Shown piece by piece: positions 1 to 10,042 of a stretch of DNA of 64,000 nucleotides (positions are counted from its first letter, which is position 1; each line of letters begins with the position of its first letter). Made by a program: the position numbers and the translations under genes. The DNA comes from an uncultured Bacteroides sp. (GTDB taxonomy: Bacteria; Bacteroidota; Bacteroidia; Bacteroidales; Bacteroidaceae): the NCBI RefSeq assembly GCF_963677945.1, contig NZ_OY782578.1, positions 2,075,258 through 2,139,257 of the forward strand. The letters are read 5' to 3'. The notes under the pieces are model-generated. The model saw nothing but the letters and a program-made list of their open reading frames with translations, ran no database searches and had not been told where the DNA came from.

Positions 1-2387
1 CCAAACGTGGTGCTGAAGGCAAAGCAAAAGTATCACTTTCCAGCTCGTATGGGGTTAATGTTATGACAAAGCAACTTGATTTTGCTAATTCTTACCAGTA
101 TGCTTCATATTATAATGAGATGCAGGTAAATGATGGTGGTATACCTACCTTCAGTAATGATCAACTTGAAAAGTTCCGCACACATTCAGATCCTATTCTT
201 TATCCGGATATTAACTGGATTGATTATTGTATGAAGAAGTCAGCATTCCAGTCACAGCATAATGTTAATATCTCAGGCGGAACAGAAGGAATGCGTTATT
301 TTGTTTCAACCGGTTTATTTACTCAGGCTGGTATGTTTAAGCAATTTAATGCGAACGATGATTTCAATTTTGATTATAAAAGATATAATTACAGAGCAAA
401 TCTTGATTTTGATATAACTAAATCTACTTTATTATCTGTAAATATTGGTGGTAGGGTAGAAACTAAACGTACTCCGGAATCAGGAGAAGACCAAAACCAA
501 TTATTCCGTAAACTTTATTGGGCTGTACCTTTTGCCGGTGCCGGAATTATTGATGGTAAACGTGTTGTTTCAAACTCAGATTATTTGCCATTCACTGGAG
601 TTGATGGTCTTTCTTCGTACTACGGAAAGGGATTCAGAACAACAACTACTAATGTTTTAAATCTCGACTTGGCTTTAAATCAAAAGCTGGACTTTATTAC
701 AAAAGGACTTTCAGTAAAATTAAAAGGCGCATATAATAGTGAATATGCAAATAAGAAAATTGCAAGTTCTTCAAAAGCATATTATACTCCTATATCAGGA
801 GAGAATGGTTCTGTTGATTATAGAAAAAATGGATCTGATTCTCAATTGAACTATAGCGAACCAGACGATCAGTTCAGTAAAGCACGTGACTGGTATATGG
901 AATTGGGTATGAATTATTCCCGCAAGTTTGGAGATCATAATGTGAATGCTTTGGTATTATACAACCAATCAAAAAGATACTATCCCGGAGGTTCTTATGA
1001 TGATATCCCTTCTGCTTATGTAGGTTTTGTTGGTCGTGCTACTTATGATTGGAAATCCAGATATCTGGCAGAATTCAATATCGGATATAATGGTTCTGAA
1101 AACTTTGCTCCAGGTAATCGTTATGGAATTTTCCCTGCAGGTTCCTTAGGATGGGTTCTTAGTGAAGAGTCATTCTTTAAGCCTATTAAGAATGTTGTTA
1201 GTTATATGAAACTGCGTGCATCTTTAGGTGTAGTAGGAAATGATAAATGTAATAATCAACGTTTCTTATATATTCCTGATGCTTATAACCTGGGTGGTGG
1301 ATATTATTTTGGTACAAATACAGGAAGTAGTAAACCTGGGGCATATGAATCAACAAAATCTTATGCTAATGTTACATGGGAAAAAGCTACAAAACAAAAT
1401 TATGGAGTTGACTTTACTGTATTAAAGGATCACTTGAATGTATCTTTCGATTATTTCTATGAAAAACGAAAAGATATATTAATGACTCCTAATTATCTAC
1501 CTAGTATTCTTGGAATGAGCCTTCCTGTTGTTAATGTTGGTAAGACAGAAAATAAGGGTTTTGAACTTCAATTGAAATGGAACGATCAGGTTGGTAAAGA
1601 TTTCCGTTATTGGGCAAATGCTAATCTTTCTTTTGCACGCAACAAGATTTTATATATGAATGAGGTGAAGCAAAATGAAGATTGGATGTACAAAACAGGT
1701 CGCGTTATTGGTTCAAGATCTATGTATAAGTTCTGGGGATTCTATGATGAAACTGCTGATGCAAGATATAAAGCTCAGTTTGGTCATGAAATAGCCGATC
1801 ATGGTATTGAACTTAAACCAGGAGATTGTGTATATACTGATTTGAACAATGATGGCAAGATTACAGGTGATGACGCGACTCGTAATCTAGGTTACACAGA
1901 TGCTCCGGAATATACAGCCGGATTAAATATGGGATTTAGCTGGAAGAAATTTGATTTTTCAATGCAATGGACAGGTGCATGGAATGTTGACCGTATGTTA
2001 AGCGAATTCCGTCAACCTCTTGGAGATACATTCAACAAAGGTTTGTTGCTTTATCAATACGAAAATACATGGCGTACATCCGAAGATACATACACAGCTA
2101 AATATCCAAGAATTTCAGGTTTACATGCTTCAAATAATTATGCAGGTTCTGACCTATATCTTATTGATGCTAGTTATTTGAGATTAAAGAGCATTGAATT
2201 AGGTTACAATTTTGATTTTGCTTTTATGAAAAAAATGAAAATGAACCAATGTCGTTTGTATGTAAATGGATATAACTTGTTGACTTTTACAGGATTTAAA
2301 TGGGGAGATCCGGAATCAAGACAAAGTGATCGCCCAAATTATCCATTAACTCGGGTATTTAATATTGGTTTAAAGGTTGGATTCTAA
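1..2387 (+). CDS. SusC-like TonB-dependent outer-membrane receptor, 5' end outside the window
   Basis: The open frame enters from the window edge (first full codon at base 3) and gives 794 visible residues, so the signal peptide, carboxypeptidase-regulatory-like domain and most of the plug are missing. The first residues read KRGAEGKAKVSLSSSYG, the usual plug-to-barrel transition of SusC/RagA proteins, and the C-terminus ends in a beta-strand with terminal Phe (NIGLKVGF), as expected of a 22-strand barrel. An in-frame ATG at 63 is internal and not the real start. SusC proteins import oligosaccharides across the outer membrane with a SusD lid, and the SusD gene follows 13 bases downstream. Family certain; substrate inferred only from neighbouring enzymes. 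Confidence 0.95.
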   Translation, partial: KRGAEGKAKVSLSSSYGVNVMTKQLDFANSYQYASYYNEMQVNDGGIPTFSNDQLEKFRTHSDPILYPDINWIDYCMKKSAFQSQHNVNISGGTEGMRYFVSTGLFTQAGMFKQFNANDDFNFDYKRYNYRANLDFDITKSTLLSVNIGGRVETKRTPESGEDQNQLFRKLYWAVPFAGAGIIDGKRVVSNSDYLPFTGVDGLSSYYGKGFRTTTTNVLNLDLALNQKLDFITKGLSVKLKGAYNSEYANKKIASSSKAYYTPISGENGSVDYRKNGSDSQLNYSEPDDQFSKARDWYMELGMNYSRKFGDHNVNALVLYNQSKRYYPGGSYDDIPSAYVGFVGRATYDWKSRYLAEFNIGYNGSENFAPGNRYGIFPAGSLGWVLSEESFFKPIKNVVSYMKLRASLGVVGNDKCNNQRFLYIPDAYNLGGGYYFGTNTGSSKPGAYESTKSYANVTWEKATKQNYGVDFTVLKDHLNVSFDYFYEKRKDILMTPNYLPSILGMSLPVVNVGKTENKGFELQLKWNDQVGKDFRYWANANLSFARNKILYMNEVKQNEDWMYKTGRVIGSRSMYKFWGFYDETADARYKAQFGHEIADHGIELKPGDCVYTDLNNDGKITGDDATRNLGYTDAPEYTAGLNMGFSWKKFDFSMQWTGAWNVDRMLSEFRQPLGDTFNKGLLLYQYENTWRTSEDTYTAKYPRISGLHASNNYAGSDLYLIDASYLRLKSIELGYNFDFAFMKKMKMNQCRLYVNGYNLLTFTGFKWGDPESRQSDRPNYPLTRVFNIGLKVGF

Positions 2388-2400
2388 TACTTTGATAAAA

Positions 2401-4299
2401 ATGAAACATTTTAGTAAGTGGTTTATCGGAACATTTGTTGTAGCTACAATGGCTACGTCATGTGTGGATGACATAAAATTCGGTGATAGTTTCCTGGAAA
2501 AGGCTCCGGGGGTTGCTGTTACGCAAGATACAATTTTTGGAAAAGCTGAATATGCTCGTCGTTTTCTTTGGAATGCATATAGCAAACTTTATTATGGGTT
2601 AGCTACCAACTGGAATACGGTGGATGGTAAAATGAACACCGGTATGTTTGAGGTGCTTTCTGATTGCTGGCACAGCCATAATTCATGGGATGGATTAAAT
2701 AGAAAATATTATTCAGGTGGCTATAAAGCAAGCGATGAAGATGATGCTGACGATACACGTTTTGGATATACAAAGGAAAATTGTTGGGTAGCGATACGAG
2801 CTTCTTTATTATTCATAGAAAATGTAGAGCGTGTTCCTGATATGGATGATAGCGAGAAGAAACGTTTGGCTGCTGAGGCAAAGGTTATTATAGCATCACG
2901 TTATTTCGACTTGTTCAGACATTATGGTGGATTGCCTATATTGGATAAGTCATACGATGTTCAGTCAAGTTATGAACTACCTAGAGCAACAGTAGAAGAA
3001 ACGGTTAACTACATGACTCGCTTACTTGATGAAGCAGCTGCAGTTCTTCCTTGGGATTTGGATGCTGATGGTGAATCAAACTGGCAAGGCCGTTTTACAA
3101 AAGCTGCAGCTATGGGGTTGAAATGTAAAGTTCTTCTTTTTGCTGCCAGTCCTTTATTTAACGATAATCAGCCTTATTGCACAGAAGAACCTCAAGATGC
3201 TGTAACTAAACACCAGGTGTGGTATGGGGCATACAAACCAGAGTTGTGGACTCAATGTTTAAAAGCATGCGAAGATTTCTTTACTGAGTTAAGTTCACAA
3301 GGACATTATGCTTTAATGCAGCCTGCCGGAGCAACAACTGATGCTTATAGAAGTGCATTTAATGCAGCTTATTTTACAAGACAAGATAATACAGAACTTT
3401 TGATTTCTACCAGAATTATTGGTAAGTACAACTGGGATTGGTGGTACTATTGGGGAGACTGGGTTGGTTTTGGAGGATATACACCAACAGAAGAATATGT
3501 AGAGATGTTCCCTATGGCCGATGGTACTCCATTTACCTGGGATAATTCAAACATTGCTTCAAATCCATTCTTTACAGATAATAGTTATAGTAAACCTATT
3601 CGTGATCCAAGATTGTATGAAACAATACTTGTTAATGGTGCTAAATACAGTGGCCGTGCTGTTGAGCTTTGGTTAGGCGGTCGTGAAAACGTAAGTAGTA
3701 CAGAAAAAGAAACAGGTATGTATGCTACAGGTTATGGATTATATAAATTCTATAAAGAAGGTAAGGGTAGTTTAGCCGGAAATTATCTGGAATGGCCATA
3801 TTTGCGAATGGCAGAAGTCTATTTGATTTATGCAGAAGCTTTGTTAAAGAATAACAGATTAACTGATGCCATTAGACAAGTTGACATTGTTCGTGCAAGA
3901 GTTGGTTTAAAAGGTTTAGTTGAATCTAATCCAACCAAACAGCTTACAGCAGATTCAAATGCTCTTATGGAAGAGATTCTACGTGAACGCGCTTGTGAAT
4001 TAGGAATGGAAGATGTTCGTCTATTTGACATGGTTAGAAATAAACGTGCTGATTTGTTTACGAAGACTTTACATGGTTTGAAGATTCAACGTGCTGATGG
4101 AGGTTCCGGTTCATGGTCTGATAAAAGTTCAAGTGTCCGTGGAGCTTTCCCTACTAAGTTTACTTATACTAAATTTGAGTTAACTAATAAATCCCGTGCT
4201 TGGTGGACAAACTTTAGTTCTAGATGGTATCTATCTGCTTTCCCACCTTCAGAAGTCAATAAAGGTTATGGATTAACTCAAAATCCAGGTTGGAAGTAA
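2401..4299 (+). CDS. SusD/RagB-family surface glycan-binding lipoprotein
   Basis: A 632-residue lipoprotein. The ATG at 2401 is preferred to the in-frame ATG at 2377, because it places a signal peptide directly at the N-terminus with a lipobox ending at Cys21 (MATSC), followed by acidic residues (VDD) that fit the Bacteroides surface-export signal, and because it avoids overlap with the upstream receptor. The early region contains helical repeats typical of SusD, and the end (GLTQNPGWK) is the characteristic RagB/SusD C-terminal motif. It should cap the upstream SusC barrel and bind glycan at the cell surface. First of two SusD paralogues here, only distantly similar to the second. Confidence 0.95.
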   Translation: MKHFSKWFIGTFVVATMATSCVDDIKFGDSFLEKAPGVAVTQDTIFGKAEYARRFLWNAYSKLYYGLATNWNTVDGKMNTGMFEVLSDCWHSHNSWDGLNRKYYSGGYKASDEDDADDTRFGYTKENCWVAIRASLLFIENVERVPDMDDSEKKRLAAEAKVIIASRYFDLFRHYGGLPILDKSYDVQSSYELPRATVEETVNYMTRLLDEAAAVLPWDLDADGESNWQGRFTKAAAMGLKCKVLLFAASPLFNDNQPYCTEEPQDAVTKHQVWYGAYKPELWTQCLKACEDFFTELSSQGHYALMQPAGATTDAYRSAFNAAYFTRQDNTELLISTRIIGKYNWDWWYYWGDWVGFGGYTPTEEYVEMFPMADGTPFTWDNSNIASNPFFTDNSYSKPIRDPRLYETILVNGAKYSGRAVELWLGGRENVSSTEKETGMYATGYGLYKFYKEGKGSLAGNYLEWPYLRMAEVYLIYAEALLKNNRLTDAIRQVDIVRARVGLKGLVESNPTKQLTADSNALMEEILRERACELGMEDVRLFDMVRNKRADLFTKTLHGLKIQRADGGSGSWSDKSSSVRGAFPTKFTYTKFELTNKSRAWWTNFSSRWYLSAFPPSEVNKGYGLTQNPGWK

Positions 4300-4332
4300 C
4301 AACATGTATATTGACTTAAATAACGAATTGAT

Positions 4333-7300
4333 ATGAAAAATAAAATAATAGCTTTAGCAATATTTGCATGTGCAAGTTTAAATAGTTGGGCGCAGAATGA
4401 AAATAATGTGACTGGCAGGGTTATAGATCCGCTGGGAAATCCTGTATCGGGTGCGTTAGTTTCAATCGTGAACAATCCGTTTGTTAAGGTAGCTACTGAT
4501 AAGGATGGTAAATTCGAAATCATGGCTAGTAAAGAAAATGTATTGAAAATTCAGACAGCTGATGATGCCGTAAAAATGTATCCGGTAGTAGACTCTGGTA
4601 AGTCTGTAACAGTTGTGATGGATTTTTCTACTGGAAAAGTTAATTATGGTTTTGGTTTGGAACAAGCATTGGCCGAGTCTACAGGATCTGTTTCAACAGC
4701 CAATTCTGAAAGTATAAACAAACGTTCTGCATTAACTATCGGTAATTCTTTATATGGTAACGTTTTAGGATTAACTAATATGCAGAGAACAGGTGCTTCC
4801 TGGGATCAGAAATCAGCTATGTATATCAGAGGACTAAAAACCCTTAATGGAAATAATGGTATATTGGTTGTGGTTGATGGATTGGAACGCGACAATAACT
4901 GGAATGTTTTGAATTACATTACTCCGGAAGAAGTTGAGTCAGTAAATGTTTTAAAAGATGCTGCGGCTTTGGCTTTATATGGATATAAAGGCGTGAATGG
5001 TGTTTTGAACATTGTTACTAAACGTGGTAAATACAAATCAAGAGAAATAAGTTTCAGTTATGATCATGCTATTGACTGGCAGGTTCGTAAACCCGAAATG
5101 GCTGATGCTTATACTTATGCTAGTGCATTGAATGAAGCATTGACAAATGATGGTAAGACTGTTCGTTATTCGCAGAATGAGTTGAATGCGTTTAAGAGTG
5201 GACAGTATCCTTATTTATATCCAAATGTAGACTGGTGGAAAGAAACATTCAAAAATACTGGAGCTTCTGATATTGCAACATTAAGCTTCCGTGGCGGTAG
5301 TACCAGAATGCGTTATTATACAATGATGAATTTGCAGGCTAATCAAGGTTTTATTGCTAATTCAAATAAGAATGTTGGTTATTCTACTCAGGAAAAATTC
5401 TCGAAAGGTAATTTCAGAACAAACCTGGATATGGACTTATCTCCTAATACAAAGATGCAAGCTAATATTATGGGAGTATTGAATGAATTCAGTCGTCCGG
5501 GATTAGGTTCTGATAATCTTATTTCAAAGCTTTATACTGTTCCGTCTGCTGCATTCCCTATTAGAACTCAAGATGGACTTTGGGGAGGTAATGCTACATG
5601 GAATGGTTATTATAACCCAGTGGCTTTGACTCAGGCGCGTGGTTATACCAAAGGACATACCCGTGCATTATATGCCGATATGGCATTAAAGCAAGATCTT
5701 TCTGATTTTGTAAAAGGGCTAGGAGGCAATATCCGTATTGGATATGACAATATCGCTTCATATTGGGAAAACCACTCCAAAGAATATAAATATGGTAGTC
5801 AAAGTGTTTCAAGCTGGCAGAATGGTGCCCCTGCAGCATATAATACTTATACTGGTGGTTCTGATAGTGAAATGAGTGGTGATAGTAAATTGGACTGGCA
5901 ATATCGTTCATTCAATTTTCAGGCAAATGTGGATTATCAACGTCAGTTTGGTTCACACAACTTATATACAATGTTGATGTATTCATATAAATATGATAAT
6001 GCAAAGGGTGTAAACCAGACTTTCTATCATCAGAATTTAGCGTGGTATACTCATTATGGATACAAGAATCGTTATTTTGCTGATTTTACATTGATGAATT
6101 CGGCTTCTAATGTTCTTGAAACAAATCATAAGTGGCATCTTTCTCCTACAGTTGGATTAGCGTGGGTAATGTCTAATGAAGACTTTATGAAGAATGTAAA
6201 CTGGGTTGATTTCTTAAAACTTCGTGCTTCATGGGGGATTTTGAGTACAGACAATATTCCAATGTTGATTACAAATAATACTTATACTCCTTATAATGGT
6301 TATTGGAACCAAACCGTAACTGGTGGTGGTGGTTATCCTATAAGAGATAACTTTAGTAATGACGGTAGCTGGCAGGAAGGAACTTTACCTTCTTTAAATG
6401 GTACAACAGAAAAAGCACATAAATACAATATTGGTTTAGATGCAGGTTTATTTAAAGGATTAACTTTGACTATCGATGGTTTTTATGAAAGACGTTCTGA
6501 TATTTGGGTTAATACTTCCGGAAAGAACTCTTCAGTACTGGGTGCTTCCAATTCTTATAAAAATGCAGGAATTGTTGATAGCTGGGGTACTGAGATTGGC
6601 GCTGATTACAACAAAAATATTGGCGATTTCACTCTAACTCTTGGAGGTAAGTTTACTCTTTCTAAAAACAAGATAAAAGAACAACTGGAAACTCCTCAGG
6701 CTTATGATTATTTGCGCTCAACCGGTAAGTCGGTCGGACAAATATTTGGTTTGCAAGCTACCGGATATTTTGTTGACCAGGCAGATATTAATAACAGTCC
6801 AACACAACAGTTTGGTCAGGTAAAACCAGGTGATATTAAATATAAAGATCAGAATAATGATGGTGTAATCAATAACAACGATTTTGTTGCTATGGGATAT
6901 AATTCAACCGTTCCTGAAATTTATTATTCATTCAATGTAGGTTTGGAATGGAAAGGATTAGGTTTTAATGCTTTATTCCAGGGAGTAGGTAACTACACTG
7001 CAATATTGGGAGCTACAAGTGTTTATCAGCCTTTGGTAGGTAACTCTACTATATCTAATTATTATTATGCTAACAGATGGAGTGCTGAAAATCCAAATGC
7101 CCGTTTTCCTCGTTTAACTACAGAAGCTGTAGATAATAACTTAAAAGTAAGTTCTGTTTGGATGGCCGATCGTTCATTCTTAAAATTACGTAACTGTGAA
7201 ATCTATTATAAGTTACCAGCTTCTTTCTTGGAAAGAATAAAGATCAAGAATGCTAAATTTTATGTAAGAGGAATTGATTTGCTATGCTTTGATAAGATCG

Positions 7301-7380
7301 ACGTAAGTGATCCTGAAGCAATGGGAATATCATATCCTGCAACACGTTCTGTGAATTTTGGGCTATCTCTCGGCTTTTAA
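4333..7380 (+). CDS. SusC-like TonB-dependent outer-membrane receptor
   Basis: A full-length 1015-residue receptor. Residues 1-20 are a signal peptide ending in SWAQ. Residues about 24-95 form a carboxypeptidase-regulatory-like domain (VTGRVIDPLGNPVSGA). The plug follows, with MYIRGLKTLNG and the SusC signature EEVESVNVLKDAAALALYG, then the barrel to the C-terminal Phe. No clear TonB-box or N-terminal anti-sigma interaction extension is seen. It lies 33 bases after the first SusD and 33 before its own SusD. Two consecutive receptor pairs suggest that two related oligosaccharides, or two sizes of one glycan, are taken up. Confidence 0.97.
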   Translation: MKNKIIALAIFACASLNSWAQNENNVTGRVIDPLGNPVSGALVSIVNNPFVKVATDKDGKFEIMASKENVLKIQTADDAVKMYPVVDSGKSVTVVMDFSTGKVNYGFGLEQALAESTGSVSTANSESINKRSALTIGNSLYGNVLGLTNMQRTGASWDQKSAMYIRGLKTLNGNNGILVVVDGLERDNNWNVLNYITPEEVESVNVLKDAAALALYGYKGVNGVLNIVTKRGKYKSREISFSYDHAIDWQVRKPEMADAYTYASALNEALTNDGKTVRYSQNELNAFKSGQYPYLYPNVDWWKETFKNTGASDIATLSFRGGSTRMRYYTMMNLQANQGFIANSNKNVGYSTQEKFSKGNFRTNLDMDLSPNTKMQANIMGVLNEFSRPGLGSDNLISKLYTVPSAAFPIRTQDGLWGGNATWNGYYNPVALTQARGYTKGHTRALYADMALKQDLSDFVKGLGGNIRIGYDNIASYWENHSKEYKYGSQSVSSWQNGAPAAYNTYTGGSDSEMSGDSKLDWQYRSFNFQANVDYQRQFGSHNLYTMLMYSYKYDNAKGVNQTFYHQNLAWYTHYGYKNRYFADFTLMNSASNVLETNHKWHLSPTVGLAWVMSNEDFMKNVNWVDFLKLRASWGILSTDNIPMLITNNTYTPYNGYWNQTVTGGGGYPIRDNFSNDGSWQEGTLPSLNGTTEKAHKYNIGLDAGLFKGLTLTIDGFYERRSDIWVNTSGKNSSVLGASNSYKNAGIVDSWGTEIGADYNKNIGDFTLTLGGKFTLSKNKIKEQLETPQAYDYLRSTGKSVGQIFGLQATGYFVDQADINNSPTQQFGQVKPGDIKYKDQNNDGVINNNDFVAMGYNSTVPEIYYSFNVGLEWKGLGFNALFQGVGNYTAILGATSVYQPLVGNSTISNYYYANRWSAENPNARFPRLTTEAVDNNLKVSSVWMADRSFLKLRNCEIYYKLPASFLERIKIKNAKFYVRGIDLLCFDKIDVSDPEAMGISYPATRSVNFGLSLGF

Positions 7381-7413
7381 GGATTTATTCAATAAACAGA
7401 AAAAAGTATTAAT

Positions 7414-9102
7414 ATGAAATTAAAAAATATATTCATAGGCTTAGGTTGTGTACTTGCTTTTTCATCTTGTACTAATGAAATGGATTATCACGAGTATACA
7501 GTATATGGTAAAGACTATGTCTTTACAGACTTTGGTCGTACAAGTGGCTTTGTTACCAATATATATAGTTACCTTGATTCAGATTTACCTTCTAATGGTT
7601 CATTAAGTTCTGCGTGCGATGAATCTGAATATGCATGGTCATGGTCTAATGTTCATGATTTTTATAATGGATCATGGGGACCATTGAATTCATATTCAAT
7701 GTGGGGATACTATAGAGCTATCAGAGAAGCAAACTACTATCTGAAAGAATTCCCGAATGCAGATTTCTCTGAACTTAAGTTTGATAAAGATTATCAGGCT
7801 CAGATGAATCGTTTCAATCGTTATCAGTATGAAGTTCGTTTGTTGAGAGCTTATTATTATTTCTTATTGGTCAGAGCATACGGAGACGTACCGTTTACAA
7901 CAAATGTTCTTACAGAAGATGAAGCTAATAAATTAGAAAGAACTCCGGCTGCGACCGTTTTCCAATTTATAACAGACGAATGTGATGCTGTTGCTGATAA
8001 ACTACCTATAAACTACAATGATTTAAAAGAAGATGCATCAACAATAGGTAGTGTTGAAACTGGTCGTGTTACCCGTGGTATGGCTTTGGCATTGAAAGCA
8101 AGAACACTTTTGTATCAGGCAAGTCCTTTATTTAATGCAAATAATGATTTGGCTTTATGGAAAAAAGCTGCAGAAGCTAGTAAAGCAGTTATTGACTATT
8201 GTAGTCTGAATAACATTAAGCTTGGCAAATATTCAGCTTTATGGGGCACTGAGAACTGGAAAGCTTCAGAAATGATTTTTGTTAGAAGAATAGGTGATAC
8301 TAACTCTCCGGAAACAACAAATTTCCCTGTTGGTATGGAAAATGGTAATTCAGGAAACTGTCCGACACAAACTTTGGTTGATGCTTATGAAATGAAAACA
8401 ACCGGAAAGGCATGGGATGAAACAGAAAGTGGTTATGATCCTCAAAAACCATATACAAACAGAGACCCACGATTAAGTATGACCGTTGCTGTTAATGGAG
8501 AGAAATGGCCTAGCACAAATGCAAATCTTTTAGAGACATATATTGGAGGTAGAAATGGTCTGCCTATATCTGGTGCTACTCCAACAGGATATTACCTGAA
8601 GAAATATTTGGATGGAACTATTGATATCAGTGCTCAAAATAGCAGTGGTGGAAAGAAACACAACTGGATTACTTTCAGATTAGGCGAGTTTTATTTAAAT
8701 TATGCTGAGGCTGTATTTAAATATTTAGGTTCGTCAGATGCAACAAATGATCAATTTACAATGTCTGCTAAAGATGCCGTTAATGTTATTCGAAATCGTG
8801 AAGACGTTAAAATGCCGGCCTTCCCAGCTGGATTATCAAATGCTGATTTCTTGAAAAAGTACGAACGCGAACGTATGGTTGAGTTAGCTTTCGAAGGACA
8901 TCGTTTCTGGGATGTTCGTCGCTGGAAAGAAGGTGATAAGTTTAAGAGTATTGTTAGAATGGAGATTTCAAAAGATAATAGTAATTATACTTATAACCGT
9001 GTTATAAAGAATCGTATCTGGGACGATAAGATGTATTTATTCCCTATTCCGGATGTTGAAATAAGAAAGAATTCTAATCTTACTCAAAATCCAGGTTGGT
9101 AA
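7414..9102 (+). CDS. SusD/RagB-family surface glycan-binding lipoprotein
   Basis: A 562-residue lipoprotein with signal peptide and lipobox Cys at residue 19 (FSSC), then TNEMDYHEY. The text contains the SusD hallmarks RAYYYFLLVRAYGDVPF (about residue 146), a C-terminal MVELAFEGHRFWDVRRWKEG segment (about residue 492) and the terminal LTQNPGW. It pairs with the SusC gene 33 bases upstream. The RFWDVRRW region is the strongest family marker, absent in this form from the first SusD of the locus, so the two pairs are probably not recent duplicates. Confidence 0.97.
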   Translation: MKLKNIFIGLGCVLAFSSCTNEMDYHEYTVYGKDYVFTDFGRTSGFVTNIYSYLDSDLPSNGSLSSACDESEYAWSWSNVHDFYNGSWGPLNSYSMWGYYRAIREANYYLKEFPNADFSELKFDKDYQAQMNRFNRYQYEVRLLRAYYYFLLVRAYGDVPFTTNVLTEDEANKLERTPAATVFQFITDECDAVADKLPINYNDLKEDASTIGSVETGRVTRGMALALKARTLLYQASPLFNANNDLALWKKAAEASKAVIDYCSLNNIKLGKYSALWGTENWKASEMIFVRRIGDTNSPETTNFPVGMENGNSGNCPTQTLVDAYEMKTTGKAWDETESGYDPQKPYTNRDPRLSMTVAVNGEKWPSTNANLLETYIGGRNGLPISGATPTGYYLKKYLDGTIDISAQNSSGGKKHNWITFRLGEFYLNYAEAVFKYLGSSDATNDQFTMSAKDAVNVIRNREDVKMPAFPAGLSNADFLKKYERERMVELAFEGHRFWDVRRWKEGDKFKSIVRMEISKDNSNYTYNRVIKNRIWDDKMYLFPIPDVEIRKNSNLTQNPGW

Positions 9103-9127
9103 TCAGGTATTATTAAATTATTAAAAG

Positions 9128-10027
9128 ATGAAAACCATGAAACTAAAATTTATATATTCATTAGCAGTTGTATTTCTTCTGCTAATGAATGCATGTGATG
9201 ATAAAATTGAGCAATTTGAACTAGTTGGGTATACCGGTGTTCCTGCTTCTATTGATACTAAGGCAGTTCAGTCGGAGGCATTACCTGGACAAATAAAACT
9301 TAAATGGCAGGCTCCTGCTGGAGATTTTGCTTATTTGCAGATAAAATATTATGATCCGTTACAAAAAAAGGATATGTATAAAATAGCATCAAAAGGTACT
9401 ACCGAGATGCTTATTAGTAATACTAGAGCCCGTTATGGAGCATATAAATTTTATTTCCAGACATTTAATGCAGCAAAAGAAGGTGGAGATATAAATATTG
9501 TTGAGGCTACTTCTGGAGCAGCGCCTTCAGTTACTACTGTAGCAGAGAAGACAAAAATAACTCTTACCGACTCTCAATTAAGTACTAATGCTCAGGAACC
9601 ATCAGAGGGTCCTATAAAGAATCTTCTTGACGGAAATTCAGGAACTTTCTTCCATACAAGATGGAGCTCTCCTCAAATTCCATTGCCTCAATATATCCAG
9701 ATAAACTTTAATGAGGCTCATGAAAACTTTTTGATTTATTACATGAATCGAAATAATTCGGGAACATCTGCAAGACCAAGCAGTGTTGAATTACAGATAA
9801 GTAATGATGGTCAGAATTGGGAAACTGTAACAACCCTTTCAGGTTTACCAACTGCTGTCAGTTCAGAGTATACTTCAAGCTATGTTGCTCCAGGTAAGAA
9901 GTTTACCTACTTCCGCTTTAATGTAATTGTTACCACTGGAAATACTAAGTATTTCAATATGGCAGAATTTGCAATATATGATGTGAAACTAAATGTATTT
10001 AATCCTGAAACAGACGAAAAGGACTAG
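9128..10027 (+). CDS. Surface lipoprotein with F5/8 type C (discoidin-like) domain
   Basis: A 299-residue lipoprotein. Its signal peptide ends at Cys23 (LMNAC), followed by DDKIEQFE, an acidic surface-export-like stretch. Residues about 40-120 look like a small beta-sandwich (fibronectin-III-like) module. Residues about 155-290 resemble an F5/8 type C carbohydrate-binding domain (NLLDGNSGTFFHTRWS, then a SVELQISNDGQNWETV segment). An alternative start three codons later (MKLKFIYS) is equally possible. Its position directly after the SusD gene is where surface glycan-binding proteins of these loci usually sit, so it probably binds polysaccharide for the downstream GH16 enzyme. Confidence 0.85.
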   Translation: MKTMKLKFIYSLAVVFLLLMNACDDKIEQFELVGYTGVPASIDTKAVQSEALPGQIKLKWQAPAGDFAYLQIKYYDPLQKKDMYKIASKGTTEMLISNTRARYGAYKFYFQTFNAAKEGGDINIVEATSGAAPSVTTVAEKTKITLTDSQLSTNAQEPSEGPIKNLLDGNSGTFFHTRWSSPQIPLPQYIQINFNEAHENFLIYYMNRNNSGTSARPSSVELQISNDGQNWETVTTLSGLPTAVSSEYTSSYVAPGKKFTYFRFNVIVTTGNTKYFNMAEFAIYDVKLNVFNPETDEKD

Positions 10028-10042
10028 TCCTTTGCAGTTACT